Positions 1 to 11,179 of a DNA stretch of 64,000 nucleotides are shown piece by piece. The DNA lies in the NCBI GenBank assembly GCA_017506865.1, contig JAFCMP010000519.1, positions 620,001-684,000 of the forward strand. The letters are read 5' to 3'. This DNA comes from Tribonema minus. Lineage: Eukaryota > Sar > Xanthophyceae > Tribonematales > Tribonemataceae. The first letter of the stretch is position 1. Each line of letters starts with the position of its first letter. Below the pieces are notes generated by a model that made no database searches, had not been told where the DNA came from, and was given only the letters and a program-made list of their open reading frames with translations. The translations under genes and the position numbers were made by a program.

Positions 1-3000
1 TTTTCTGAAGGCAACTTGAAGTGCGCACATACCTGGTCTCTTGCGGCAGCGCCTGTGTCCACGGCCAGACTGCGCAGGTCCTCCAGCGCCTCCCTGTCGC
101 CGGGCGTGAGCGAGTCGCTGAGCTGGCTCCACCCAGTGCCGAGCGCTGCCTCACGCTGCGACCCCATCGGCTGAGCCAGCAGCTCGCCCGGTATCTGCCA
201 GTAAACACACCGTGCATGGTACATACAGGGGTTGGCCTGGGCACAATACTGATGATGAGCCTGCCTGGAGTTCACCAATGCGACTGTCAGCGTACTGCGG
301 CACTGTGCTGAGCTGCGACCCCACAGGCTGAGCCAGCAGCTCGCCAGGTATCCGTTCATGAAAGAGCGTACATGACGAATACGGGGGTTGGTTTGGGCAC
401 GACACTGAGACTGCGCCTGCCTGAAAGTCACTGACGTAATCAGCGCCTTACTGCGGCACTGCTGCGGCGTGAGTGAGTCGCTGAGCTGGCTCCACCCAGA
501 GCTGAGCGCTGCCTCGCGCTGCGACCCCACCGACTGAGCCAGCAGCTCGCCCGGTATCTGCCAGTAAACACACTATGCATGGTACATACAGGGGTTGGCC
601 TGGGCACAATACTGAGAAAGCGCCTGCCTGATATTTACCAATGCAATTGTCAGCGTACTGCGGCACTGCTGCGCTGCGCTGTGACCCCACCGGTAGAGCC
701 AACAGCTCGCCCGGTATCTGCCAATGAACAACGTGCATGACAAATATGTGGGTCGGCCTGAGCCCGACACTGAGAACGCGCCTGTTCGAAGTTCATCAAC
801 GCAATTGCGGCACTGCTGGAAGTCTGCTGGTTGAGGCAGCAGCTGGCCCGGTGCCTGCCAGAGTGACACTGCATGCAAGAAACATGTGTACATGCCTGAC
901 CCTTGGCTATGGATGAGCTGCAAGTCGGCATGCGTGGGCCATGCCTAAAGTTGAACAGTGGGCCTCCTTGCCGGTGTTGCCGTATTGTATGAAGACTTCA
1001 CCGGCTGAGTCAGCAGCTCACCCGAAAGCTGCCAGTGAAACAGTGTCGATGCTAGAAAAAGGTTTGCTTCATGAGGCCACTGAGGATTGCCTGCCAGGAG
1101 AGGCCAGCACAATAGCATTGCTGTGGCTCTGGCATAACCTTCAACATCAACTACTTCCACATCAACTAAGCATCACAAGCAGACTCTGCCACCGCGCACA
1201 GCAACGCACATCCGCGACGACATACCTCAATCTCCAGCGGTGCGAAACCGTCCTCCCCCTCCGCTTCTTCCCCCCCGCCGCCTCCGCCCCCCGCTCCCCC
1301 TCACCCCCCTCCCCCCGCCGCTGCGCGCCGCCGCCGCAGTGCCGCGCCACGATCGCCGCCATGCTGCGCTCCCACTTCGCCTGCAGCTCCGGCCTCACCA
1401 ACCTCCCCCTCAGTGGCCCCGGGGGGGACCCCCTCAGCGCCAGCCCGGGGGCGGGGGCGAGCTGCGACCCCTCCCCCATCCCCCTCTGGCGCGTGCGCTC
1501 CTCCTCCCAGATGGCGGCGAGGCTCGGCACGCACACGGCGGGGGCGCGCGCGGGGGAGGGGGGGAGGGGGTCGTCTGGGGGGGGGGCGGTCGCGCGCAGC
1601 CGCAGCGAGTTGAGCAGGTCGGCGACGTGCGCGTCGAGCTCCAGCTCGCACACCGTGTGGCGCTGCCAGTGGGGGAGCGCGGAGGGGGGGCGGCGCTGCG
1701 CGGCGGCGGCGGCGCCGCTGCCGCCAGTGGCGCTGCTGCCGTCGTTGCGCGGCTGCAGCGCAAAGTACCGCTTCTGCGGCTCCTGCTGCTGCTGCGCGTG
1801 CTGCTGCTGCTGCTGCGGAGCTTTCGCCGGCTTGAGGTACGGATTGACAACGGCTGGGTTGGGGGATGGTCGTGGCGCTGCGGGTGGCGGCGGCAGCGGC
1901 GGTGGCGGCAGCAGCGGCGGCGGCGGCATAGGCTGTGCTGGCGGCGAGGGATGGCGGCGCGGTGGCGGCGGCGGCGGCGGCACTGGGTCGCTACGGCGAT
2001 CGTGCGGGCCGGCTCTTGTGGGCGGCGTTCTGACGATGAGGTGTGGCGGGGTGGTCGACGCGAGGAACAGGCGGTGCTGCGGGGGGGTGTTTATGGTGGC
2101 GTCACCCTGCAAGCGCAGGAGATTTCGGCAGCGGGCATGGCTCAGAGCGAGGTGTGTGCAGCGAGCACTGCAAGCAGCTTGCCAAGGCCAATGTTTGCGC
2201 TTCCGCAGCGCCATACATTCACCTTCGCGCACCGGCTTTACGGCCAATAGCCGTGTTCTTCAAGTTGCCTGTGGCCATCAGCTGTGTACTTCAACTTGTA
2301 CTTGAACTTGCCTGCGCGCCGGTGCTCGCCGCCTGCGGCAGTGGCGCCCTGAAGACCGCGTGCCGCATGTGCGCGTACTCGTAGCCCGCCAGCCCGTGGT
2401 CCACGAACGCCTGCAGCAGGTAGCTGATGTGGCTCTCGAACGGCTGCAGCTTCTGACCCAGCACCACCCCCGCCTGCAGCAGCGACGCCACCTCCCCCAC
2501 GGCGCGGGGGTTGTACAGCTCCACGCGCAGGAACAGCTGCGGGTCGGGGTGATAGCCGTAGAAGTTGGTGCGCCTCGCAACCGTCAGCCGCCGCACCACC
2601 TTCGTCCCCTGCTGCTGCTGCTGCTGCTGCCAAGGGGGCACCGGGGGGTCGCCGCCTTCCGCTGCGCCATCCTCCCCCGGCGCCCCCGCTGCTCCGTTGC
2701 CGTGATTGGCGCCTGCGGCAGCAGCTGCAGTGGCTGGGCGCTTGCTGCTCCTGGCAAGAGCCACTGCAGTCTCAATGCCAGACTCCAGCTGTGGCAACAG
2801 CTCCAGCAGGGCTGCATCGTCCTCGCTGTCGAAAGCCTTGGCGACCATGCCCCCGTTGGAGTACTCGCACGGGCGCGCATAGAAGTACGGATAAATGCCA
2901 TGGAGGTGTAAACAAGCCTTCTGCCCCGCGGGGGTGCTGCCCCATATGCGTATGACTGGTGTTTGAGGCTGCTTCGATGTGCTATTGCTGTTGCTATGAC

Positions 3001-3124
3001 TTGCAGTGCTGCGGTCTGGTGGCAACTGTGGGCAGCGTTCTCCTGCCATGTACGTGTCTACATTGACCATGCGGACGCTGACCAGCGGCTGCAGCTGTTG
3101 TGGGCTGGAGCTGTCGAGCTCCAT
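1..3124 (-). CDS. REV3: DNA polymerase zeta catalytic subunit, N-terminal part (continues off left edge)
   Basis: Catalytic subunit of the B-family translesion polymerase zeta, acting in the nucleus; only the N-terminal region is inside the window. Exon 1 is 3124..2312 and starts at the ATG of MELDSS; the open frame reaches further up only through a TTG codon. It carries the REV3 signatures STPAGQKACLHLHGIYPY, NFYGYHPDPQ and LYNPRAVGEV. Exon 2 is 2106..1226 and contains the conserved VCELELDAHVADLLN and LAAIWEEE stretches around long Pro, Gln and Ser runs. The intron between them has a GC-AG donor (CAG/GCAAGT), and the phase-0 join stays in frame. Exon 2 ends at GAG/GTATGT. A third exon ends at position 33 (CCAG/GTATGT) and encodes GWSQLSDSLTPGDREALEDL; its acceptor is unclear because the region is a tandem repeat. 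The polymerase domain lies beyond the edge. Family identity is strong, exon 3 less certain. Confidence 0.85.
106..1050. repeat. degenerate tandem repeat in REV3 intron, including copies of exon 3
   Basis: Six diverged units share a core close to CAGCAGCTCGCCCGGTATCT, near 172, 325, 538, 690, 838 and 1008. The first four form a higher-order unit of about 363 bp: 106-253 is almost repeated at 469-615. The copies include the part of REV3 exon 3 that encodes GWSQLSDSL, so the repeat spans coding and intron sequence. Confidence 0.75.
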
Positions 3125-3166
3125 CACAGTATGCCTACGAGAACCACGACAGAAGTTTGGCGGCAA

Positions 3167-3936
3167 ATCCGACTCTCACGCAGGCTCGAGTTTGCACCGG
3201 TGATACGGCACAGTACATGTCATGTGCAGACAGCGACAGACGACGGGGAAATGCAATGAGTGTGCTGCATGTTCCCTCACTGGTATGCTTTTGATCCCAG
3301 TTGGTCAAAATCGTGCAGCGCGTCACCACCTGAAGTTGCGTCAAAAAGGTTTTGCTCAAACTTGTGACGCTCCCCTCGCGCTGAAGCATCGAAGATCACG
3401 TGCTAGCGGCACAAGACACATGCAGTGAAGTTTTTGCATTTCAGCCCTTGGCCAGTGGCACGCTCACATCTCGCCTCCGAGATCAGACTACACGGCTTCG
3501 CTCTTTGCATAATCTTTATGTCTGCCGCATATGGACGACCGCACTCCATGTGCCTCCATAGGGTTCATGCCAGAACTGCCCTCGCTTGCCTTCAGACATA
3601 GGGGGACAGCTCTTGCCTGTCGTACGAAGAATTCGAACCTGCACTCAAGAAACGCGCATTTCACCATGTGCGCATCGGTGCGGGTCAGGATACTACAGTA
3701 GGGTGTATCAGACACACGACGCGTCACTCCTTCGCGCTAGGTCTAATGTCTACCAGGAAAGACAGCTGATGACCAGCGTCACGCTGGCATATCCGCGGAA
3801 TCACCCCGACGCGGTGGCGTCTGCACATCACCACCTCAACTTACCGCTTGACAATACAAGGAACTGATCGTCCAATGCTCTGAGGCATTGCCTGTCTTTC
3901 GCAAGACACATGTGACTCTGGTAGCAAGCTAGAGTA
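3167..3936. other. intergenic, upstream of REV3
   Basis: About 770 bp between the REV3 start and the left end of the TIR element. I see no convincing gene, RNA or repeat. The REV3 promoter should lie at its left side, but no TATA box or other clear element was recognised. Confidence 0.4.
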
Positions 3937-4159
3937 CCGTAAATGCCCGAGTAAACCCCCCCCCCCCCCCCCCCCTCGTAAACGCCCATGGGCGTGCTTG
4001 CCAGGGCAAAGTGGGCAACAACGCCCACCCCCCCCTTGTGAACGCCCCCTAGCAACCAAAATGGTTGCAGGTTGGCACGCGTGCGCACGCGGCGTCGCAA
4101 AAACACACCCCCCGAAAGCCGAATTTAGCCGAACTTCAAGCCGAACTTGAACTCATTGT

Positions 4160-7100
4160 CCTTCTGTACTTTGTATTAATTCTCGCTCAGGGCGCGAAAA
4201 ACCCAGGTGATTGGCATCTAGCTGTAAGGAATCTACATGTCGTATGACAGTCTGAAAGTGTCGCAACGACAACCACTCAAACGCCGCCGCCGCCAAATGG
4301 CATCTCGGGGTCCTCCCTACGTCCTCCTCCATGTGCCCCCCCCCCTGGATTCTGCCATGTGTGTCATGACACGGCCAGAGTACGCCATGTGGAGCGCTGC
4401 CGACAGTGCCGAGCGTAAGCGCGCCAGGGCGATGCCCTTGAGAGCTTTAGGGCGCGCTCCTCCGGGCACTGACATCCTGCTGGCATACTCCGTCGCCACA
4501 GCCTCCAGCAGCTTCCGCCCCTGCTCCCCGATGCTGCCAAATGACCCTATTGCCAAAGTGGCAAGTTTGTAGCAATTCTTATCATAATGACCAGAATAGT
4601 GGGTAGTCTTGGCGGCCTCTTGGTCGCGGCAGCATCGCTCGGGGTCTGCTGCAGTCTTCGCCGCCCGCGACGCCACCTGTGCCTCGAAGCAGGTAACGTC
4701 CACCATGAGCGGTAGGTGGCGTGTTGGGTCGTCGTAGCCGGTCACCGGGAAGGCGTCGGCAGGCAGCACGATGTCCATCCTGCGACTCCCCGGCGGCCCG
4801 GCGGACCCCAGAAACGGCGTGTAGTCCTCGTCCACCAGTCCCGTTTTGAGGTATTGCCGCAGGAGGCGCTGCGTGGCCCTCTTGACGCTATTGTGGACAA
4901 TGGTGTCGTGCGCCTTGACGCGTGGCGCTTGACACGGCCGTGCATGCAGGGTGCCGCCCGGCGACTTCCCGCACAGCTTGCAGCCTGCCGTCTGCTCCTC
5001 TACTCCGATGGCGCGTTTGACGGCCAGCTGCCAGGATAGGCCATCGAACGAAGCCGTTGTGGAGTACATGGGCTCGTTGAGGAATGCCATGCCGATCGAG
5101 TGCATGTGGCGCTGCGACCGGAATCGAGCAAGTGCTTGCGTGCGTTGCGTGCCCTGCGGCAGCTGTTGCAGGTCCGCCTCCACCTTATCTGCAAGCTCGG
5201 TAGCGACTGCATCTGCAAGCGCACTCTGATTGGGGCGCTTCAGGCTACACTGCAACTGCAGAGCACTGGCGTCAAGTACGCAAGCAGCATCCGCACCAGT
5301 GCCACCACCTGCTGTCGGCCGCAGCGGCGGCTGCTGCGTATGTGGTTGCTGCTGCAGTGGCGTTAGCGCTGGTGGCAGTATATGTTCCAGCTTGTCACCT
5401 GTTGCTGCACGTAGAGATGTGGCAGCTGTGGCGATCGTCCGCATGAGGGGCAGGCGCGCCACCTCTGCTGCTGCTGCGCCTTGTAGCATTGCTGGTGTGG
5501 AACGCGCAGCGCCTGCATTGACGGCTGCCGCTGCTGCGTGCGCTGGTGCTGCAGCTGTGCCGCCTGCCGTTGCTGCTGCTGCCAGTAGTGTTGCTGCTGC
5601 CGCAGGTGTTGGTGCAGCACCTGCCGCATTGGCCGCTGCCACCGCCATTGCCGCTGTCGCAGCCGGCACGGTTGCGGCGCCGCCTGCCGACGCTGCTCCT
5701 GTTGCAGGTGCTGCAGCAGCCCTTAGGCTAGTAGGGCTTGTAGCAGCTGTGTTGCCTGTGCCCGCAGCCGCTGCTGTTGATGCTGCAGTTAGTGATGCCG
5801 CCGAGGCCACTTGAGGTGCAACATGTGCTGCCGCTGCTGCAGCAGCCTCTGATGCTGGAGCAGCTGCTGCTGCCGCCGCTGCTGCTGCCGCCGGAGTAGT
5901 TGCGCCGTGCGCCGCCGCTGCTGCTGCTGCCGCTGGTGCCGCCTGTGCTGCCGCCGCGGCCCCTGATCCAGCGGCAGCTGCGTCGTGTGTTGCCGGAATG
6001 GCTGCGCCATAAGCGCGCCCAGCCGCTGATGCAGTTGCCGCTGCCGGAGCGGTCGCGCCTCCACTGGCAACCGCCGCTGCCGCTGTAACAGTTGCCGCTG
6101 CTGATGCTGCTGGTGCTGGTGCTGCTGCCGCTGCTGCCGGTGCCGCTTGTGTTGCCGCATCCTCAGCAGCGTTGTCTGCAGCCGCTTGAGGAGCCGCCTG
6201 CTGCAGCACCCCCGCCCATCCAGAGAGTGCTGGTTGCAGCGCTTGCAACGTGCCCGCCACATACGCAGCATCAGCGATGTCGCAGGCGCTGGTAATGCCA
6301 AGGCCGCCATGCCGTGTTGGGAGTCGCGCTTGCTGTAAGGCTGGGCCGTGCGCTGCCAGATGGAAGTGGGCCCCACTTTGCTCAAACTGGCGCCAGGTCT
6401 GGCCTGGTGGCTGCAGGCCCATTGAGTGCTCAAGCACCCACTGCGTGACCCGATCCCACTCCTTGGCGGCTGGCGCTGTCTGCGTAGTGGGAATGGTGCG
6501 CAGGCAGTACGTCATGCGAGGCACCACGCAGTAGCGCAGTAACCTGAACATAGCCCTCGGAGATGTCAGGCGCGCGCATCGCTCTGCAAATCGAGCCCCT
6601 GCCCCGCCTGCACCCGCTTCCCTGCGCAGCCATGCGTCCACAAAGCTGCTGTGGCCCACCGGCACCCCCAGCAACACAGCTCCACGGTTCTGATTTTCAT
6701 CCGTATCCCCCACTAGCTGAACGCCCAGCTGCTGCAGCAGTTGCCGCTCGTGGTCTGTCACCACATGCCCCCTGCCAGGCAGCGCGCGTGACTTGGTGAG
6801 GTTTAGCTCCAGCCCCACCTCCGCAAAGTGTTGTTTGAGCTGCGCCACCGCCTGTATGTCATCCTGAGTCAGCGTGCAAGCGCCTGTTCGGACGTTGGCA
6901 TCGTCCATGTAGGCGCCCATCCGCCTCCGCGCGCGCTGCGCGGCCGCCGCCTCATTGAACCGTTTCAAGCACTGAGCAATGGCGCCGCAGAAGAGCATCG
7001 GTGCCGCGGGGTCCCCCTGCTTAAACCCGCGCTGAGACATGATGATGCGCGTGGAGCCGTCGACGTGCTGGAACAGCAGGCGTGGCCGAGTGCGAACGTA

Positions 7101-8040
7101 TGTGCCGATGAAGTATTCGAGGAAGTCCGGCAGCTGTGCTGCTACCCATTCCGCTGCCGCCAGGACGAACACCATGTTGAAGGCATTCTTGAGGTCCAGC
7201 ATGAACTGCCAGTGACCGAGCTCATACGCGAGTTTGCCGGCCATGGCCGCTTTCTCCGCTCCTGCTGAGACGGCTACCCCATACTGCCCGTCTGGCTCAA
7301 GGAGCTCCGCCAGGAAGTCTTTGCGGTCTGCCACGTACACCGAAGTGCATAGTCGCTGCAGCACCTCGCCGCAAACGATGGGCCGCTGCTTAGCTGTACC
7401 ATCTTCCTGTTGTTCTGCAAGTGGCGTCAGGCGCCCCGCGCCATGCAACTGCCAGAAGGCATTTAGCAGCCGCGCAGCCTCCCGCATAACGGTCTGAAGC
7501 CACCGTGTGAGGACAGCAGCAAACTCATGCCGTCCCCAGCTTGTGCGTAGCGCATCCTGCAGGTGGCTGTAGCGCAGCCCCGATGGGCCTGCTCCACTGT
7601 AAGGGCTTGCTCGCTGGATGAGCTTGGCAACCGTCTCTGGCTCAATTCCCTCCCCCTGTAACAGGCTGAGTTCTGCTGGCATGTCGGCTGCTTTCGCCAC
7701 AAGCTGATCAACCATGCCGGATAGCTCATGGAGTTGTTCCCCTGGCGCAGCGGGGGGGTGTTTGGACTGCATGGCGGCAAAGCAGTCATCATCAGGTATC
7801 GCCACTGGTTTGGGCTGAAGGAAACGCGCTGCCTGCTGTAGCCCCCCCCGTATGCCCATGCACTGTAGGACGTAGGCGTTGATCGCTGCCTCCGTTTGCT
7901 GGCGCGCGCGCCAGCGCCGGTGCGCACGCGTCCTTCTGTACTTCTCTACTGCCGACGATGGTCACACAGCAACAATGCTCTTGACAAGAGCTGTCGTAGC
8001 TGCAGCGGCTTCGCCAGCACCGCCATTGCTGTAACCAGAG
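4160..8040 (-). mobile_element. 5'-truncated non-LTR retrotransposon (RLE type), copy A
   Basis: LINE-like element on the minus strand with one long ORF (next entry). Its 3' tail is shared with copies at 9976 and 11180: on the element strand it reads GGGTTTTTCGCGCCCTGAGCG followed by a variable end near 4160. The 5' limit is set only loosely, at about 7965-8040, where the TIR element sequence resumes. No N-terminal protease or DNA-binding region is present, in line with 5' truncation. Confidence 0.75.
4317..7859 (-). CDS. non-LTR retrotransposon reverse transcriptase/endonuclease ORF
   Basis: The 1180-residue ORF starts at an ATG, but the frame stays open about 100 bases further upstream, so this start may be internal. 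The reverse transcriptase spans roughly residues 85-420, with LDLKNAFN, the RGFKQGDP motif and the catalytic YMDD at 317-320. Residues about 555-850 are a long Ala-rich linker that drifts among low-complexity codons. The C-terminus has a zinc knuckle (CKLC...H...C, about 960-977) and a restriction-like endonuclease core (RMDIVL near 1026, LMVDVTC near 1052, then a conserved KTTHYSGHYD). This order fits the R2/NeSL/Dualen-like group of non-LTR elements. No stop interrupts the frame. Confidence 0.8.
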   Translation of the reverse strand: MGIRGGLQQAARFLQPKPVAIPDDDCFAAMQSKHPPAAPGEQLHELSGMVDQLVAKAADMPAELSLLQGEGIEPETVAKLIQRASPYSGAGPSGLRYSHLQDALRTSWGRHEFAAVLTRWLQTVMREAARLLNAFWQLHGAGRLTPLAEQQEDGTAKQRPIVCGEVLQRLCTSVYVADRKDFLAELLEPDGQYGVAVSAGAEKAAMAGKLAYELGHWQFMLDLKNAFNMVFVLAAAEWVAAQLPDFLEYFIGTYVRTRPRLLFQHVDGSTRIIMSQRGFKQGDPAAPMLFCGAIAQCLKRFNEAAAAQRARRRMGAYMDDANVRTGACTLTQDDIQAVAQLKQHFAEVGLELNLTKSRALPGRGHVVTDHERQLLQQLGVQLVGDTDENQNRGAVLLGVPVGHSSFVDAWLRREAGAGGAGARFAERCARLTSPRAMFRLLRYCVVPRMTYCLRTIPTTQTAPAAKEWDRVTQWVLEHSMGLQPPGQTWRQFEQSGAHFHLAAHGPALQQARLPTRHGGLGITSACDIADAAYVAGTLQALQPALSGWAGVLQQAAPQAAADNAAEDAATQAAPAAAAAAPAPAASAAATVTAAAAVASGGATAPAAATASAAGRAYGAAIPATHDAAAAGSGAAAAAQAAPAAAAAAAAHGATTPAAAAAAAAAAAPASEAAAAAAAHVAPQVASAASLTAASTAAAAGTGNTAATSPTSLRAAAAPATGAASAGGAATVPAATAAMAVAAANAAGAAPTPAAAATLLAAAATAGGTAAAPAHAAAAAVNAGAARSTPAMLQGAAAAEVARLPLMRTIATAATSLRAATGDKLEHILPPALTPLQQQPHTQQPPLRPTAGGGTGADAACVLDASALQLQCSLKRPNQSALADAVATELADKVEADLQQLPQGTQRTQALARFRSQRHMHSIGMAFLNEPMYSTTASFDGLSWQLAVKRAIGVEEQTAGCKLCGKSPGGTLHARPCQAPRVKAHDTIVHNSVKRATQRLLRQYLKTGLVDEDYTPFLGSAGPPGSRRMDIVLPADAFPVTGYDDPTRHLPLMVDVTCFEAQVASRAAKTAADPERCCRDQEAAKTTHYSGHYDKNCYKLATLAIGSFGSIGEQGRKLLEAVATEYASRMSVPGGARPKALKGIALARLRSALSAALHMAYSGRVMTHMAESRGGGTWRRT

Positions 8041-8277
8041 ATGTCCGTTATCGCCACCACACAATTTTGTGCTCGCACCCTAGTAAACGCCCCCTCCGGG
8101 CCCTAGTAAACGCCCTCTCCCCCTTGTAAACGCCCCCTGCTAGCTGGCAATTCAAAATGGAGCAGCTAAGCCCCCCCCCCCTTGTACAGGCCCCTCCCCC
8201 CTGAATACGCCCATGGGCGTGCTTGCCAGAGTCCCAGATCCGCACGCCGGGGGGGGCGTACTCGGGCATTTACGGTA

Positions 8278-8523
8278 TCTATAGAATCACAATCTGGGCT
8301 TTTTTGCGCCCAAATTAGCGAAGAATAACTAAAAGTGTGGATACTTTTACTCTAAAAGTACATTCTTTCACCATTCATCCTGTAGTGTGGTTCAGACAGC
8401 TGGACAAGCAGACTAAGCTGTTTGTTTAGGAGCTGGCGGTGCACTCAGCGCGCTTCAGGCAGGACACCAGGTTGGTGAATGTTGAAGTTCAGTGAAGTCT
8501 GGTGACGCTCCCTCGCATCAGGA
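8278..8523. other. short spacer with retroelement fragments
   Basis: Positions 8297-8330 resemble the retroelement tail (GGGCTTTTTTGCGCCC). Positions about 8400-8470 (+) are roughly three-quarters identical to the C-terminal coding part of the element at 11697-17978, around its KQTSLFVKELAMHSA stretch. Nothing else is recognised. Confidence 0.4.
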
Positions 8524-9598
8524 ATGGATAAAGCTCGCGGTAATAATCGAGACAACAATCGCGACCCCAAACGGCAGAAGGCGAAACGACGTACCACACA
8601 AATCGTCGCCAGCGAGCTTTTTGATCACGTTTACACCTTCCTAGACCCGAGAGGACTGCTGGCGTGGAGGACAACGAGCAGTAGAGCGCCAGCGGGCAAC
8701 GAAACGACTCTGGGAGTTTGCGAAGGACAGCTGCGATGGGCAGGCGTGGCGAGATTGGTCGCGACTGCCAGCTGACGCTACCGGTGCCAGCGCCTTCGCT
8801 GTCTACAAGAAGATCTTTGTTGTCAGCAAGCAGCGATGGGAGGAGGGGCTGCATTCAGTTACGCCATCCCGGCTTATCCCGCGTGTGTCCTGCAGTGTTG
8901 CATTGAAGAGCCAGCATTGAACAGCGAAGTTCCTGTGGAGCACCTGATCCGGTGTCTACCGCACTTCTGGTTCAAAGGCGCAAGACATGTGAGGTACTTC
9001 TGGACAGAGAGGCACCCCGCCGTGCCGCCTCGCATGACTCTCGAGCACTGCCTGAAAAACTATGCAGGCGCCAATCGGCGTTGCCTCCAGCGCAAAGATA
9101 CTATGACGACAGCAAGGTCCAGGAACCGCAAGATCCACGCCAATCGGCGCAAGTTCGTGATCGCAACGCGGCGGCGGCTGCGCTTCAAGTCCTGGGCGGC
9201 CGTCACGCGAGAGCTGCCGGACTTCATCTACAAGCCGGTGAGTGAGGGCTACGACAACGCCACGCTGCGCGCGCAGGTGTTCATGAGGCTGAGGGACAAC
9301 GTGCCCCGTTGCCTGTGGCGTGCCGTGTTCCGCAGCAGCCAGTTTCAGCAGTTGGCGGAGGCGTGCGCAGAAAAAAGCGCCGATGGGGCGCCTGCGCTCG
9401 CTCCTCCCACACACGGTAACGCTGCAGCGCATCCGCTGCTGCGGCGAGCGCGAACTGAAATCGCGAAACGAGTTGACTCACTGGTATAGGTGCCGCGTGA
9501 GGGGCTGCACCAACCCGTGCGCCAGAGAATGCGCCAACACCCTGTGCGGAGCGTGCTGCAGGCACCGCGGCAGCCTTCCGTGCAGAAGGCACGCATAA
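8524..9598 (+). pseudogene. F-box-like gene, apparently broken
   Basis: Coding-like protein appears in a shifting frame. From the ATG at 8524 a basic N-terminus leads to ELFDHVYTFLDPRGLLAW, which looks like an F-box helix. The sense then moves to the +1 frame near 8669 (RQRATKRLWEFAKDS, AFAVYKKIFVVSKQRWEEG). It returns to the first frame by about 8900 (HLIRCLPHFWFKGARHVRYF) and moves again near 9370 next to an A-run, ending in a Cys-rich tail (CRVRGCTNPCARECANTLCG) at 9598. About three shifts without good splice sites argue for a decayed gene, though unrecognised small introns or sequence errors remain possible. F-box proteins recruit substrates to SCF ubiquitin ligases; the target here is unknown. 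Confidence 0.4.
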
Positions 9599-9975
9599 AC
9601 CTCCCCACGCCACCAATGTACTCGTAGCACGGCAGTCGCATCTGCATAGGGTGCGCTGAGGTGTGATGTGGCAGCAAGCGGTCGCCGCATGTGCCAATGG
9701 CCTGCTCGTTGCATGAAGAGATGGCGCGCTATGAAGCTGTCCACGAGACAGTCGAGACAGCCAGTAGCCCCTGCTGTGTGAACGCCGTATCAAGGTAGAC
9801 TCTAATTGCTCTGCGCAAGTATCTGCCACTTCATGAGGATGCGCTGCAAGTTGTGTTTCCTCATGAATACATTGTGCTCTTGTTGCCTGCACTGCAAAGC
9901 GCTGCTGTTGGCATGCAAGGACGCAGCAACATGACACTCATTTGCGCTACACCTACACAAACGTACACAAAATGT
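9599..9975. other. intergenic spacer
   Basis: No gene or repeat recognised between the F-box-like remnant and the next retroelement tail. Confidence 0.4.
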
Positions 9976-11147
9976 ACTGTACTTTTTACTAATTCTCGCT
10001 CAGGGCGCGAAAAAGCCCAGATGATTGGCATCTAGCTGTAAGGAATCTACATGTCGTATGACAGTCTGAAAGTGTCGCAACGACAACCACTCAAACGCCG
10101 CCGCCGCCAAATGGCATTTCGGGGTCCTCCCCTACGTCCTCCTCCATGTGCCCCCCCCCCCCTTGATTCTGCCATGTGTGTCATGACACGGCCAGAGTAC
10201 GCCATGTGGAGCGCTGCCGACAGTGCCGAGCGTAAGTGCGCCAGGGCGATGCCCTTGAGAGCTTTAGGGCGCGCTCCTCCGGGCACTGACATCCTGCTGG
10301 CATACTCCGTCGCCACAGCCTTCAGCAGCTTCCGCCCCTGCTCCCCGATGCTGCCAAATGACCCTATTGCCAAAGTGGCAAGTTTGTAGCAATTCTGATC
10401 ATAATGACCAGAATAGTGGGTAGTCTTGGCGGCCTCTTGGTCGCGGCAGCATCGCTCGGGGTCTGCTGCAGTCTTCGCCGCCCGTGACGCCACCTGTGCC
10501 TCGAAGCAGGTAACGTCCACCATGAGCGGTAGGTGGCGTGACGGGTCGTCGTAGCTGGTCACCAGGAAGGCGTCGGCAGGCAGCACGATGTCCATCCTGC
10601 GACTCCCCGGCGGCCCGGCGGACCCCAGAAACGGCGTGTAGTCCTCGTCCACCAGTCCCCTTTTGAGGTATTGCCGCAGGATGCGCTGCGTGGCCCTCTT
10701 GACGCTATTGTGGACGATGGTGTCGTGCGCCTTGACGCGTGGCGCTTGACACAGCCGTGCATGCAGGGTGCCGCCCGGCGACTTCCCGCACAGCTTGCAG
10801 CCTGCCATCTGCTCCTCTACTCCGATGGCGCATTTGACGGCCAGCTGCCAGGATAGGCCATCGAACAAAGCCGTTGTGGAGTACATGGGCTCGTTGAGGA
10901 ATGCCATGCCGATCGAGTGCATGTGGCGCTGCGACCGGAATGAGCAAGTGCTTGCGTGCGTTGCGTGCCCTGCGGCAGCTGTTGCAGGTCCGCCTCCACC
11001 TTATCTGCAAGCTCGGTAGCGACGGCATCTGCAAGTGCACTCTGATTGGGGCGCTTCAGGCTACACTGCAACTGCAGAGCACTGGCGTCAAGTACGCAAG
11101 CAGCATCCGCACCAGTGCCACCACCTGCTGTCGGCCGATGTACTGTA
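9976..11147 (-). mobile_element. 5'-truncated non-LTR retrotransposon, copy B
   Basis: Nearly identical to copy A from its tail (4162 onward) up to about 5325. It holds only the 3' part: the zinc knuckle and restriction-like endonuclease coding region (10047..10922, -) plus the tail. A one-base difference near 10940 shifts the frame relative to copy A. Similarity stops abruptly at about 11138, the truncation point, which directly abuts the remains of another copy. Confidence 0.8.
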
Positions 11148-11179
11148 CACCTGCACGACAATCTGAGCCTGTTTGCTTT

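Larger units (their letters stand above)
3937..8277. mobile_element. TIR element (MITE-like), split by a non-LTR retroelement
   Basis: The two ends are inverted copies: CCGTAAATGCCCGAGTA starts near 3939 on the + strand, and its complement ends near 8275. Each is flanked by TA, as in Tc1/mariner-type insertions, so a TA target duplication is likely. Just inside both ends are C-runs and repeated GTAAACGCC units, and both halves contain a CGCCCATGGGCGTGCTTGCCAG block. No transposase is visible; the outer parts (about 3937-4160 and 8040-8277) look non-autonomous. The middle is occupied by the retroelement at about 4160-8040, which probably inserted later. Confidence 0.6.

Noticed and set aside
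106-1050. CRISPR-like or satellite array
   Set aside because: Units are diverged, uneven in spacing and include REV3 exon sequence; a local tandem duplication explains them.
941-2305. Long plus-strand ORF (454 codons) opposite REV3
   Set aside because: It is the antisense of REV3 exon 2 and its Pro/Gln runs; low-complexity GC-rich DNA keeps several frames open. The REV3 motifs are on the other strand.
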